Shown: positions 25,301-33,087 of the stretch, in pieces
Layout: every line of letters begins with the position of its first letter
Numbering within the stretch: position 1 is the stretch's first letter
Source: Chitinophaga pinensis
Lineage (GTDB): Bacteria > Bacteroidota > Bacteroidia > Chitinophagales > UBA10324
Length of the DNA stretch: 33,505 nt
Assembly: GCA_945903305.1 (NCBI GenBank)
Contig: CAMDOA010000026.1
Coordinates: 1-33,505, forward strand
Direction: 5' to 3'
Made by a program: the position numbers and the translations under genes
The notes under the pieces: generated by a model
What the model saw: only the letters and a program-made list of their open reading frames with translations
Database searches by the model: none
Told to the model about the DNA's origin: nothing

Positions 25301-28075
25301 GCGGAAAGAAACAATGATGCTCTGACCGATGTATGCATTCAGATTCAGTGTTTCAGTTCTCCATTGAGCGGCGGTTGGAATAAATGAAGCAGTGCTTACT
25401 ATTCCGGTTGTGTTTAAAGTATTTCCCCACTTAGTATAAATCGGAGAAAAAGTATTTCCACAATCAGTGGAAACCAAAACCTGCAACGAATCAATGTAAC
25501 TGGTGAGCGAGTATGGCTGATATGCAACATCAAAAGTGAGAGTGAGTGAATTGTAACTGGCAGTATTCAATTTCGGAGAATACAGTTCGTCTTTTGCTCC
25601 GGCCACATTCCAACTATAATTTGAAAAATACATACAGTTATTACTGGTGCCGAATCCGCCGGCACCATTGTACAGTGTCCATGCTTGCGAATTATTTCCT
25701 ACATCAATATTTGTCCACCCGGCTGAAGGAAAACTTCCGCCTTCATAATTCTCTGTCACATTCAGATTATTTCCGACAGTACTGATATAGTTGGTTTGTG
25801 TTAAAGTTGAATTGGTTGTTCCGTTACTTACAGTTAGAGTGACAGAATAAATTCCGGCAGCGCTGTAGGTTACTGTTGGATTAGCGGCAGTGGAAGTAGC
25901 TGGAGTTCCACCGGCAAATGTCCAAGTGCGCGAAGTCACACTACCTGTAGAGTTATCAATAAAGGTTATTGCCTGTCCCACACAAGGAGTGGTATTACTC
26001 GCTACAAAATTTGCGTTGAGTGCGCGAAGGTTGCTGATTGAAGTTTCCCAGGTTCCTCTTCCATAAGTAAACACACGAAGCGTTGTATTACTGGTACTGT
26101 CATTATAAATTCCCATATCAACAATTGAGGTTCGGCTCGGAAGATTGGTTGAGTAAATGCTCCAGGTTGTTGCGCTTCCGGTTTTGTAGTAAACAGCATT
26201 GTTGCTTGCCACAAACACTAATTGATTTGAAGAATAATATTCATCAGCTATAATATCCACATGATTTACAGCGGGAAGATTATAAGTGTTGTCAGTCCAG
26301 GTTGCTCCATTGTCTGTGCTCTTGTATGCCTTTGTATTTGCAGTAATGTAAATGGTGTTGAGTTGCGATTTAATGGAAGTGATGTTCGCGGCATTGTTGG
26401 TTGTATTCGGTAGGGTGTACGAAGTCCAGGTCGGTGTGGCCGCAAGTGCGTTTGTGGTTACATAAATCATGGCATCGTTGGTAATCACATACACCCGATT
26501 TGCATCACCGTAATGAACATGCACAGCCATAATAGTTTTGCTGAAAGTAGAAATCTGTGTCCATGTAGGAGTAGTGACACTCAGGTTTGTGGTGCGGTAA
26601 ATATTACTGCTGCCGACAAATGCAAGACTTGTATTGCCTCTGTAAAAAGCAATGGCAGTCATGGTTGTCACCGGCAAACCGTAAGTTGATTCACTTCCGG
26701 TTACCAATCTTCTTTTTGGAGTTGGAACAGTTCCCCAATCGGGTTGGTAGTAATAAACCATTGAGCTGTTTGCACGGAAGTCAAATGACGAACGCGATTG
26801 CCAGTCGCCACCGCGATTAGTAAACCACCCGCTTGCAGTTGCATATAATTCTCCATTATCCTGCGTGCCAATGCTGTACATATCTTTGCGGGTAGGACTG
26901 CAAGAACCATGATAAATTTCATAGCCATTTATTCCATCACTTTTCGGAGTCCAGTTACTGCCGCCATCAGTACTTAGGAATAAGCCCCCGTCATTTACAT
27001 TCCAAAGTTGTGCATTGTTATATGGATTTGTAAAAACCTGGTGCATATCGGTGTGGCACTTTGCCCACCAGTCAGTTAATTGAGTCCATGATGTTCCGCC
27101 ATTGGTTGATTTCCAGTTTGCGTGTGCACACAAATAAACTATGTCTTTATTCACACGATCAACGCCAATTCCGAAATTGTAATCGCCCTGCCCCGGATCA
27201 CTCACACTGTTTGTGTAGTAAGTGAGATAAGGTGAGCCCGAAGTTTTTATCAGCGAAAAATTTGTTCCGCCGTTTGTACTGCGATAAATAATTCCGCCGG
27301 TGGTTACCATTCCGAAATAAACATAATTACTGTCGGCAGGTGTTACTGCAATCCGGCAACCTCCGCCATTGGTTATTCCTGAAGGCAAAACAATTCCGGT
27401 ATTTATTTGACTCCATGTTTCGCCAAAATCTATTGAGCGAAAAAATCCGGTGTCTCTAGTTGCCGCAAACAAAGTTCTGGAAGCCGTATTGGCTTTCATT
27501 TTCATATCATCAAATGCCCGTGATGTTGATTTCAAAATCCAAGTTGTTCCGCCATTTATTGTTTTATAAATTCCGGTATTAGTTGCTGCAACTATCACTT
27601 GGTTATTAGTAGGATCCATTACTAATTCCACAACTATTTTGTTGTTGAGTGATGTTTGAGTAAATGTGGTTCCACCGTTTGTTGATTTCCAAACTCCGGT
27701 ACCACTTGAATAATAATTATGATCTCCTGCACCGAGGTAAATTATCTGGTCGTTTGTATGATCAATACAAACAGAAGCAAAACGATTCGATGGCATCGGA
27801 TCGCAACCCGGGGCAATGGTCCAGTTGTTTCCGCCATCAACAGAAATAAATAATCCGCCGCGCGCACTCACTGCATACATCTTGAGCGAATTGGTTGGGT
27901 GAAATTTCAATTGACTCACGCGTGAGATGCCGTGAATTTGCCCGCTTGCGTTTGTCGGGAAAACACTTGGTGACACGGCTGTCCAGTTGGCGGATTGGGC
28001 GGAAGCATCTCTTGTGAATAGTGAATGATCAATCGTCAATATTGCTATTAAGAGGATGAGAAGTTTTTTATTCAT
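22340..28075 (-). CDS. Giant mosaic T9SS surface protein (BNR propeller, PKD, SprB repeats)
   Basis: A 1911-residue exported protein. Domains in order: signal peptide 1-27 (ending RDASAQ); Asp-box/BNR propeller about 30-690 with boxes near 77, 131, 172, 214, 266, 323, 368 and 586; PKD domain 690-767; a jelly-roll or MAM/choice-of-anchor-like domain 772-942 (YEGGSFPSAGWTNID at its start); an adhesion-type beta domain 945-1022; two similar Ig-like units 1023-1095 and 1096-1165; three SprB repeats 1168-1238, 1240-1312 and 1314-1387 (each with YxWSNGATTQN); five PKD-like units 1391-1822 (each with ISGQGT-type turns); and a type A T9SS sorting domain 1830-1911 (QLFPNPTEDFATVRF). SprB repeats occur in the gliding adhesin SprB, so a cell-surface adhesin or filament role is plausible. 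It forms a pair with the small exported protein gene 60 bases upstream. Confidence 0.92.
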   Translation of the reverse strand: MNKKLLILLIAILTIDHSLFTRDASAQSANWTAVSPSVFPTNASGQIHGISRVSQLKFHPTNSLKMYAVSARGGLFISVDGGNNWTIAPGCDPMPSNRFASVCIDHTNDQIIYLGAGDHNYYSSGTGVWKSTNGGTTFTQTSLNNKIVVELVMDPTNNQVIVAATNTGIYKTINGGTTWILKSTSRAFDDMKMKANTASRTLFAATRDTGFFRSIDFGETWSQINTGIVLPSGITNGGGCRIAVTPADSNYVYFGMVTTGGIIYRSTNGGTNFSLIKTSGSPYLTYYTNSVSDPGQGDYNFGIGVDRVNKDIVYLCAHANWKSTNGGTSWTQLTDWWAKCHTDMHQVFTNPYNNAQLWNVNDGGLFLSTDGGSNWTPKSDGINGYEIYHGSCSPTRKDMYSIGTQDNGELYATASGWFTNRGGDWQSRSSFDFRANSSMVYYYQPDWGTVPTPKRRLVTGSESTYGLPVTTMTAIAFYRGNTSLAFVGSSNIYRTTNLSVTTPTWTQISTFSKTIMAVHVHYGDANRVYVITNDAMIYVTTNALAATPTWTSYTLPNTTNNAANITSIKSQLNTIYITANTKAYKSTDNGATWTDNTYNLPAVNHVDIIADEYYSSNQLVFVASNNAVYYKTGSATTWSIYSTNLPSRTSIVDMGIYNDSTSNTTLRVFTYGRGTWETSISNLRALNANFVASNTTPCVGQAITFIDNSTGSVTSRTWTFAGGTPATSTAANPTVTYSAAGIYSVTLTVSNGTTNSTLTQTNYISTVGNNLNVTENYEGGSFPSAGWTNIDVGNNSQAWTLYNGAGGFGTSNNCMYFSNYSWNVAGAKDELYSPKLNTASYNSLTLTFDVAYQPYSLTSYIDSLQVLVSTDCGNTFSPIYTKWGNTLNTTGIVSTASFIPTAAQWRTETLNLNAYIGQSIIVSFRNIGRYGNNTYIDNINFNGTVLANAGTDAIICSGNSASIGMTDVSGINYSWLPTAGLSSANVSNPTASPTATTTYTLTSTHSSSGITATDNVVVTLSPLPTPSTLTAGGPTTFCSGDNVLLSGNSTNGTWSIGGGTTSTLTATTTGDYFTTTTNSCGSIESNHISVTVNPLPVASSLTAGGPTIFCSGGNVLLSGNSTGGTWSIGGGTSASTIASTSGDYFVTTTNACGSIESNHINVNVGTLSVSGSNSTVNCFGGNNADITLTLNPSTGNTYNWSNGATTQNITVLSAGNYSVTVTNANGCSHNQSFTITQPTLVSGSATGSTLNCGNTNGTASATASGGTAPYNYAWSNGATTQNLSAISTGIYSVTITDANACNTISSATVSAGGSAPSVVLNSVNASCGQSNGSVINSITGGTSPFLYSWSNGATTQNLTNVVAANYSVIVTDTLGCTDSSASTVLSTGTVPAQPTFSVTKLLVCRSQSGFIYSVNSVSDATSYLWAVSSGATISSGQGTSSVSIAFSSSATSSSISCIALNGCGNSVAASFAYNVVTVKPGTPGVIAGNIVNCINTTATFSVSPVANTTTYTWIAPANTTILSGQGTTTILLSFGPAWVSGTLSINASNCIGVSANRTKALASKPGTPVSIIGPIAGVCSGVGVVYSTAAVANATSYNWVAPANATIITGQGTNSITINFNAAYITGSISVTANNQCGASTARAVTIKSAPATPGTITGLVNNICNSGNLNYSIPLVSGATNYTWAVTGGASIISGQGTTSVSIAFNVGFSVGNITVYAGNTCGNSSTKTLTVYGRPATPGTITGSATVCVNQSGVNYSIAAVTGATNYTWTAPAGATISTGQGTNAAIVNFGATAGNVSVTANNACATSLIKSKAITMNCKLEKVIENYDVQLFPNPTEDFATVRFNSNESKTAVVEVKNIIGQIMFSKQFDLTYGANEIILEFKHYAKGTYIIHLKMNDAVIAKKIEIQ
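22610..23905 (-). repeat. Five tandem PKD-like units in the giant surface protein
   Basis: Residues 1391-1822 form five units of about 86 residues. Most begin with PGTPG or PATPG and share a cysteine after a short spacer, a Y-x-W core strand, ISGQGT or similar, and a second cysteine near ANNxC. The units have diverged in sequence, so this is old protein-level duplication rather than recent DNA amplification. Confidence 0.8.
23915..24574 (-). repeat. Three tandem SprB repeats
   Basis: Residues 1168-1387 hold three units of about 72 residues, each with a Cys near the start, W/YSNGATTQN in the middle, AxxYSVxVT and a closing xGC or NAC. The core WSNGATTQN is identical in all three. Confidence 0.82.
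24581..25009 (-). repeat. Two tandem Ig-like units
   Basis: Residues 1023-1095 and 1096-1165 are close copies, roughly three quarters identical. Both contain LTAGGPT, FCSG, NVLLSGNST, GTWSIGGGT and CGSIESNH. The higher similarity suggests a more recent duplication than the PKD-like array. Confidence 0.8.
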
Positions 28076-28118
28076 TGGGAAAATCTTAGTTGTGAAATGT
28101 GAGTGGTCAATTGTGAAT
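28014..28118. repeat. 27-base direct repeat spanning the leader and signal-peptide codons
   Basis: Two copies, 28014-28040 and 28092-28118, share 21 of 27 bases on the plus strand (pattern GTGAA-GTGA-TG-TCAAT-GT-AAT). One copy is in the untranslated gap upstream of the giant surface protein gene. The other encodes LTIDHSLFT of its signal peptide. The 78-base offset is a multiple of three. Confidence 0.6.
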
Positions 28119-28135
28119 TACCTAACTGCTAAAAA

Positions 28136-28618
28136 CTATTTACTCTGCTGTGAAATCTCCAACTGCTGTTTCTGCCATATGGCATCAATTTCTGCCTGCG
28201 AAAGAATGCGGCCGTCTTCCTGAACAAATGGTTTTACAGTAAGCACCCAGTTTTTAAATCGCTTATTCTGATATCTTATATATTCTTGGTCCTGCAATTC
28301 TTTTTTCTCTTTATCAGACAGCAGAACAACTTGACCGTCGCGTTTGTGTTCACGCTTGTATTTTTTCATCTGCTCCTTGTCGGTCATGGTTTCTTCTTCC
28401 ATTTCGCGGGGCTTCTCGTGATTCTTCCAGTATTCGTTGTATGCCTTTACTGCCTCATAAAAGTTGGGAGCCGGATCTTCCATCATCTGAATCCAAACCG
28501 GATTCTTACTGTAATTTTCTTGTAAGGATTTTTGTGCGTTGGCATTGAAAAAACACAATCCGTTTAAAATAAAAACAAAACAAAGCACTTTGATTTTCGA
28601 AGAAGTGATTTTATTCAT
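28136..28618 (-). CDS. Small exported charged protein, partner of the giant surface protein
   Basis: A 160-residue protein with a signal peptide of 29 residues (MNKITSSKIKVLCFVFILNG, cut near NANAQ). The mature part starts YSKNPVWIQMMEDPAPNFYEAVKAYNEYWKNHEKP and then becomes highly charged and helical (EMEEETMTDKEQMKKYKREHKRDG, about 77-100), ending in another helical stretch. I recognise no enzymatic motif. It lies 60 bases upstream of the 1911-residue protein gene on the same strand, so an operon is likely. A chaperone or accessory role for that protein is only a guess from position. My recollection is that similar short proteins sit beside such BNR-repeat surface proteins in other Bacteroidota. 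Confidence 0.78.
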   Translation of the reverse strand: MNKITSSKIKVLCFVFILNGLCFFNANAQKSLQENYSKNPVWIQMMEDPAPNFYEAVKAYNEYWKNHEKPREMEEETMTDKEQMKKYKREHKRDGQVVLLSDKEKKELQDQEYIRYQNKRFKNWVLTVKPFVQEDGRILSQAEIDAIWQKQQLEISQQSK

Positions 28619-28671
28619 GGGTTAACTTTTAAGATGCGTGAAAAGTAGGAATCTCAATTCTTAATAACAAT

Positions 28672-28833
28672 ATGTTTTTTGTAAAAGGAACCAAATTGAT
28701 TTATCCTGAACATTTATTTTTTACAGGCAAAAGAATTATTCTTTCATTTTTAAGAAGAAAAGCACAAACCGGCGTTATCAAAAAACAATATAATATTCTT
28801 GCCCCGAAAAAACTATCGATACCAATTGTCTAA
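28672..28833 (+). CDS. Doubtful 53-codon open frame in an intergenic gap
   Basis: An ATG-to-TAA frame of 53 codons (begins MFFVKGTKLIYPEHL, basic in the middle, ends LSIPIV) fills most of the gap between two minus-strand genes. It has no signal peptide, no ribosome-binding site, no promoter box and no recognised family. It could be chance or a gene remnant. Confidence 0.15.
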   Translation: MFFVKGTKLIYPEHLFFTGKRIILSFLRRKAQTGVIKKQYNILAPKKLSIPIV

Positions 28834-28851
28834 ATAAAAAATGTTTGGGTA

Positions 28852-29562
28852 TCAAGACATTGGTAAATCTATAATCAAAACCTCTGCATCAGCAGTTGCG
28901 TTAAGGTTGAAAAGATTAGTTTCCCATATTCCCATTCCATCGCGCCGATTGAGTGTTTGTCCTTCAACTGTTGCACTTCCTTCAATCAAAAAAATATATA
29001 CACCGTTTCCGGGGCGATGAATTTTGTAGTGTGTTTCAGTGCCGGCATCAAACTGTCCGATGTGAAACCAAGCATCCTGTTTTATCCATAAACCTTTTTC
29101 AACGGGGCCTGGCTCCACAATTTTCTGCCACTTGTTTTTCCGTTCACTCAATTCCAGTTTCATCTGGTCATAGCGCGGTTTAATATTCCGCTCATTGGGA
29201 AAAATCCAAATTTGTAAAAGTTTTGCCCGAGCATCCTTGCTGTGATTGTATTCGCTGTGATGAATTCCGGTGCCGGCACTCATCACCTGAATTTCGCCGG
29301 GTTTTATTACACCGATATTTCCCATGCTGTCTTTATGTTCCAATGCACCTTCAAGCATGATGGTGATAATTTCCATGTTGTCGTGCGGATGCATACCGAA
29401 TCCCGTACCGCCATCAATGGCATCGTCATTCAACACACGCAACACACCAAAATGAGTTCGTGATGGCTCGTAGTAATTAGCAAAACTAAATGTGTGATAA
29501 GTATTCAGCCACCCATGACTTGCATGACCTCTTGATTCAGCTTTGTGATAAATTGTTTTCAT
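28852..29562 (-). CDS. Pirin-family bicupin protein
   Basis: A 236-residue two-domain cupin of the short YhhW type. The first cupin carries the pirin metal-site pattern: GMHPHDNMEIIT with His58 and His60, and GIHHSEYN with His102 and Glu104. FSFANYYEPSRTHFGVLRVLNDD near the start is also typical. Some members have quercetin dioxygenase activity; the natural substrate in most bacteria is unknown. It is divergently placed from a GNAT gene with a 78-base gap between them. Confidence 0.93.
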   Translation of the reverse strand: MKTIYHKAESRGHASHGWLNTYHTFSFANYYEPSRTHFGVLRVLNDDAIDGGTGFGMHPHDNMEIITIMLEGALEHKDSMGNIGVIKPGEIQVMSAGTGIHHSEYNHSKDARAKLLQIWIFPNERNIKPRYDQMKLELSERKNKWQKIVEPGPVEKGLWIKQDAWFHIGQFDAGTETHYKIHRPGNGVYIFLIEGSATVEGQTLNRRDGMGIWETNLFNLNATADAEVLIIDLPMS

Positions 29563-29640
29563 TTTCAGGAAATATTTTTCAGTAAGAACAATGATAATGA
29601 AAAATGATTCCTGTAAAATTGTTGTGTTTAAAAATAAGCT

Positions 29641-30177
29641 ATGATAAAAACCGAACGATTAACTCTTCGCCGTTGGACTATGAATGATCTTGATTCGTTG
29701 TTGAAATATGGCAACAATCTGAACATAGCGAAAAATATGCGCGACCGGTTTCCTCATCCTTACACCCGAAAAGCTGCCATTGAATTCATTGAGCAACTCG
29801 GGAAAGAAAAACAGGCAGAAGTTTTTGCCATTGATTTAAATGGAGAAGCAATTGGTGCCGTCGGAATATTTCCGATGCAAGATGTGTATTTAAAAAATGC
29901 AGAGTTCGGATACTGGATTGGTGAGCCATTCTGGAATAAAGGTTTCGGCACCGAAGCAGCTGGAGCGGTTATTGAATATGGATTTAAAACACTGTCTATC
30001 GAAAGAATTTATGCAAGCGTGTTCAGCGGCAATGATGCTTCAAAAAAAATAATGATAAAACTCGGATTAAAACACGAAGCAACTTTTCATCACTCGGTTT
30101 TCAAGTTCGGCGAATTCAGAGATGAAGATTTTTATGTGGTGTGGAGAGATGAATGGGAGAAAAATTCTGCTCTATAA
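29641..30177 (+). CDS. GNAT N-acetyltransferase, RimJ/RimL type
   Basis: A 178-residue single-domain GNAT. The start MIKTERLTLRRWTMNDLDSLL and EFGYWIGEPFWNKGFGTEA (about 88-105) are typical of the RimJ/RimL (Acetyltransf_3) branch; the NKGFGTEA loop binds the CoA pyrophosphate. IERIYASVFSGNDASKKIMIKLGLKHEA follows as the usual fourth strand and helix. Members acetylate ribosomal protein N-termini, antibiotics or small amines; the substrate here cannot be told. It ends about 120 bases before the convergent fumarase gene. Confidence 0.93.
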   Translation: MIKTERLTLRRWTMNDLDSLLKYGNNLNIAKNMRDRFPHPYTRKAAIEFIEQLGKEKQAEVFAIDLNGEAIGAVGIFPMQDVYLKNAEFGYWIGEPFWNKGFGTEAAGAVIEYGFKTLSIERIYASVFSGNDASKKIMIKLGLKHEATFHHSVFKFGEFRDEDFYVVWRDEWEKNSAL

Positions 30178-30298
30178 TAATTTTTGAATATCGAACAGAT
30201 GATTAACGATCTATGATTTTTGAAGAAAATAAATCATTGCATTATACTTCATCATTCAAAAATCCCCGCCTGCATCGGGAAGGTTTAATAGATATTCA

Positions 30299-31702
30299 TT
30301 ATTCCGGCAACTTCCCGCACATCTCTTCCGGCTTCACCCACTCATCGAATTGTTCAGCGGTGAGGTAGCCAAGTTTAATAGCAGTTTCTTTTAATGTGCT
30401 TCCGTTTTTGTGTGCGGTTTGTGCAATCTCCGCAGCTTTATAGTACCCGATTTTTGTATTGAGTGCGGTTACCAGCATGAGCGAATTATTTACATGCGTG
30501 CGAATATTTTCTTCAATCGGTTTTAATCCAACTGCACATTTATCATTGAACGAAACACACACATCACCAATCAATCGTGCTGAGTGAAGGAAATTAAAAA
30601 TCATTACCGGCTTGAAAACATTCAATTCAAAATGGCCGTTGCTGCCACCGATATTTATTGCTACATCATTTCCCATTACTTGCGCTGCAACCATTGTCAT
30701 GGCTTCGCACTGCGTGGGATTTACTTTTCCGGGCATAATGGATGAGCCGGGTTCGTTATCCGGAATAAATAATTCACCAATGCCGCTTCGTGGCCCTGAT
30801 GCGAGCAAGCGAATATCATTGGCGATTTTCATCATGCTCACTGCAACTGTTTTCAAAGCGCCATGTGCTTCCACAATTCCATCGTGCGATGCGAGCGATT
30901 CAAATTTATTTTCTGCGGTGATGAATGGAACTCCGGTAAGTGTTGCTATGTGTTTCGCAACTTTTACATCATAACCATCAGGTGTATTAATGCCTGTTCC
31001 AACAGCCGTTCCGCCAAGAGCGAGTTCAGATAAATGAGCAAGTGTATTTTTTATGGCGCGCATTCCGTGATCGAGTTGCGAAACATAGCCGCTGATTTCC
31101 TGACCGAGTGTGAGTGGTGTTGCATCCATCATGTGTGTGCGGCCAATCTTCACCACTTTCATATACTCTTTTGATTTTGCATGAAGTGTGTCGCGCAGTT
31201 TCTGAATTCCAGGCAGTGTTACTTCCAGCAAAATTTTATACGCTGCAATGTGCATGGCAGTAGGGAAAGTATCATTACTCGACTGAGATTTATTTACATC
31301 ATCATTCGGATGCAGGAATTTTTTTTCGTCCATCAAACTTCCACCCTGCAACACATGACCACGATAAGCAATCACTTCATTCACATTCATGTTGCTTTGT
31401 GTTCCGCTTCCGGTTTGCCAAACCACCAATGGAAATTCATCATCTAATTTTCCTTCCAAAATTTCATTACAAACTTTTCCAATCAGTTCAGCTTTATCTT
31501 TTGCAAACACACCGCAATCAAGATTGGTAAGCGCTGCAGCTTTTTTCAGATAAGCAAATGCACGGATGATTTCTTTCGGCATCCGGTTAATGTCCTGCGC
31601 AATTTTAAAATTCTCAATGGAGCGTTGTGTTTGTGCGCCGTAATATTTATCAGCCGGAACCTGCACGGTTCCCATGGTATCTTTTTCAGTTCTGAATTGC
31701 AT
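30299..31702 (-). CDS. fumC: Class II fumarate hydratase
   Basis: A 467-residue fumarase C, full length. [16 protein letters not shown] (95-110), [13 protein letters not shown] (139-151), [16 protein letters not shown] (187-202) with the general acid/base His190, and the superfamily signature [10 protein letters not shown] (319-328) are all present. It catalyses reversible hydration of fumarate to malate in the TCA cycle and needs no iron-sulfur cluster. It lies downstream of the crotonase gene on the same strand, separated by 134 bases that hold a strong hairpin, so it probably has its own promoter. Confidence 0.97.
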   Translation of the reverse strand: MQFRTEKDTMGTVQVPADKYYGAQTQRSIENFKIAQDINRMPKEIIRAFAYLKKAAALTNLDCGVFAKDKAELIGKVCNEILEGKLDDEFPLVVWQTGSGTQSNMNVNEVIAYRGHVLQGGSLMDEKKFLHPNDDVNKSQSSNDTFPTAMHIAAYKILLEVTLPGIQKLRDTLHAKSKEYMKVVKIGRTHMMDATPLTLGQEISGYVSQLDHGMRAIKNTLAHLSELALGGTAVGTGINTPDGYDVKVAKHIATLTGVPFITAENKFESLASHDGIVEAHGALKTVAVSMMKIANDIRLLASGPRSGIGELFIPDNEPGSSIMPGKVNPTQCEAMTMVAAQVMGNDVAINIGGSNGHFELNVFKPVMIFNFLHSARLIGDVCVSFNDKCAVGLKPIEENIRTHVNNSLMLVTALNTKIGYYKAAEIAQTAHKNGSTLKETAIKLGYLTAEQFDEWVKPEEMCGKLPE

Positions 31703-31805
31703 GAGTTAAAAATGTGTGTGCGAAAATAACAAGTCGCACTTTAGAATTTTTATGACAAATGTTTTTCGGAAATAAAAAGGACTGTCTTTGCTGATTGCCC
31801 TTTAG

Positions 31806-31838
31806 AGATTTGACAACTTTAATAAAGTTGTCAAATCT
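31806..31838. repeat. 15-bp perfect hairpin covering the crotonase stop codon
   Basis: AGATTTGACAACTTT (31806-31820), loop AAT, AAAGTTGTCAAATCT (31824-31838). The minus-strand stop codon TAG (31837-31839) lies within the outer arm. There is no U-run after it on the minus strand, so it is not a classic terminator. I recall similar TTGACAAC/GTTGTCAA hairpins as intergenic repeats in Bacteroidota, from memory only. Confidence 0.75.
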
Positions 31839-32616
31839 ATTTCCCTGTAAAATTTGCTTTTCGTTTTTCTAGAAAGGCATTCGTTCCTTCTTTAAAATCA
31901 TCGGTGTCGAAACAATTTCCGAATTCATCAATCTCCAGTTCGAAACCATCTTCGTTTTTATTGTAGTATGAATTTGCACAGGCAATAATCTGATCAACTA
32001 CCAATGGCGATTTGCTCATAATCTTTTGCAAAATCTGTTTGCACTTCGGAATTAATTCTTCTAGTGTTGTTACATGATTGACTAAACCTAATCGCAAAGC
32101 TTCTTCTGCACTAATCATATCTGCGGTCAGCAGCAACTCAATGCCTTTCGCCATTCCGACATAACGAAGCAATCGTTGTGTGCCGCCATATCCGGGAATC
32201 ACACCAAGTGTAACTTCGGGCTGACCGAATTTAGCATTCTCACTCGCGAGCCGCATGTGGCAACTCATTGCCAGCTCGCAGCCACCGCCCAATGCAAAAC
32301 CGTTCACCGCAGCAATCACTGGTTTCGAACACGATTCTATTTTATTAAAAATGCGATGACCATTCACACTCATTTCTTTTGCTTTCTCCGAAGTGAAATT
32401 GCTGAACTCCGCTATGTCAGCACCCGCAGCAAATGCTTTCGCTCCCGAACCGGTGATGATGACTCCGCGCACTTCATCATTGCCATACACATCATCAAAT
32501 GCTTTATCAATTTCACCAAGCAATTGAATATTCAGTGCATTCATTTTGTCGGGACGATTGATGGTGATGGTTGTAATTCCATCTTCAGTGTTTACAGTAA
32601 TTAATGAGAAATCCAT
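31837..32616 (-). CDS. Enoyl-CoA hydratase/isomerase (crotonase family)
   Basis: A 259-residue crotonase. AFAAGADIAEF (61-71) and NGFALGGGCELAMSCH (105-120) form the oxyanion hole. Both hydratase glutamates are present with the usual spacing of 20: Glu114 (GGGCEL) and Glu134 (FGQPEV). IPGYGGTQRL follows. This supports true 2-enoyl-CoA hydratase activity, most likely in fatty-acid or branched amino-acid breakdown or butyryl/crotonyl metabolism. It is 48 bases downstream of a B12-binding subunit gene on the same strand, which hints at a shared acyl-CoA pathway. A repeat-like hairpin overlaps its stop codon. Confidence 0.95.
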   Translation of the reverse strand: MDFSLITVNTEDGITTITINRPDKMNALNIQLLGEIDKAFDDVYGNDEVRGVIITGSGAKAFAAGADIAEFSNFTSEKAKEMSVNGHRIFNKIESCSKPVIAAVNGFALGGGCELAMSCHMRLASENAKFGQPEVTLGVIPGYGGTQRLLRYVGMAKGIELLLTADMISAEEALRLGLVNHVTTLEELIPKCKQILQKIMSKSPLVVDQIIACANSYYNKNEDGFELEIDEFGNCFDTDDFKEGTNAFLEKRKANFTGK

Positions 32617-32664
32617 TTCTGTTTTTATGATTTTATTTTTTGAATTAAAACCTGAAGGATGATT

Positions 32665-33069
32665 TTAAAAACTTCTGTTCTGCTTCACCCAATCTTTTAT
32701 GTAGCCGACAATATCATCAGTGTGTGCACCGGGTGGAAATAATTTTCCAACGCCCATTTCATTTAAAATATTCATGTCTTCACCAGGAATAATTCCTCCC
32801 CCTGTTACTAATACATCATTCATCTCTTTTTCCTTCATCAATTTCATAATTTTTGGGAATACAGTCATGTGCGCTCCTGATAATATGCTGATGCCGATTG
32901 CATCCACATCTTCCTGCAACGCGCTGTTCACAACCATTTCAGGAGTTTGGCGCAAGCCGGTATAAATCACTTCCATACCTGCATCGCGCAAGGAGCTTGC
33001 AATAAATTTTGCTCCCCGGTCGTGACCATCTAAACCAACTTTTGCAACTAACACTCTTATTGGGCGCAT
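32665..33069 (-). CDS. Stand-alone cobalamin-binding subunit of an acyl-CoA mutase
   Basis: A 134-residue B12-binding domain like the C-terminal part of methylmalonyl-CoA mutase. It starts [21 protein letters not shown], with DGHDRG as the D-x-H-x-x-G motif whose His16 is the lower cobalt ligand; SILSGAH (about 81-87) and VTGGGIIP are the other nucleotide-loop motifs. As a free-standing domain it must pair with a separate catalytic barrel subunit (methylmalonyl-, isobutyryl- or ethylmalonyl-CoA mutase type), which is not in the window. It sits 18 bases after a TonB-C-domain gene and 48 bases before the crotonase gene. Confidence 0.93.
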   Translation of the reverse strand: MRPIRVLVAKVGLDGHDRGAKFIASSLRDAGMEVIYTGLRQTPEMVVNSALQEDVDAIGISILSGAHMTVFPKIMKLMKEKEMNDVLVTGGGIIPGEDMNILNEMGVGKLFPPGAHTDDIVGYIKDWVKQNRSF

Positions 33070-33087
33070 GAAATATTTTTTACAAAA

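Noticed and set aside
26002-26928. Minus-strand open frames of 70-75 codons in other frames of the giant surface protein gene.
   Set aside because: They are out-of-frame shadows within a long, domain-supported coding region.
30250-30290. Short CCCCG/CGGG inverted repeat between the GNAT gene and fumC as a terminator.
   Set aside because: Only four paired bases with a seven-base loop and no U-run.
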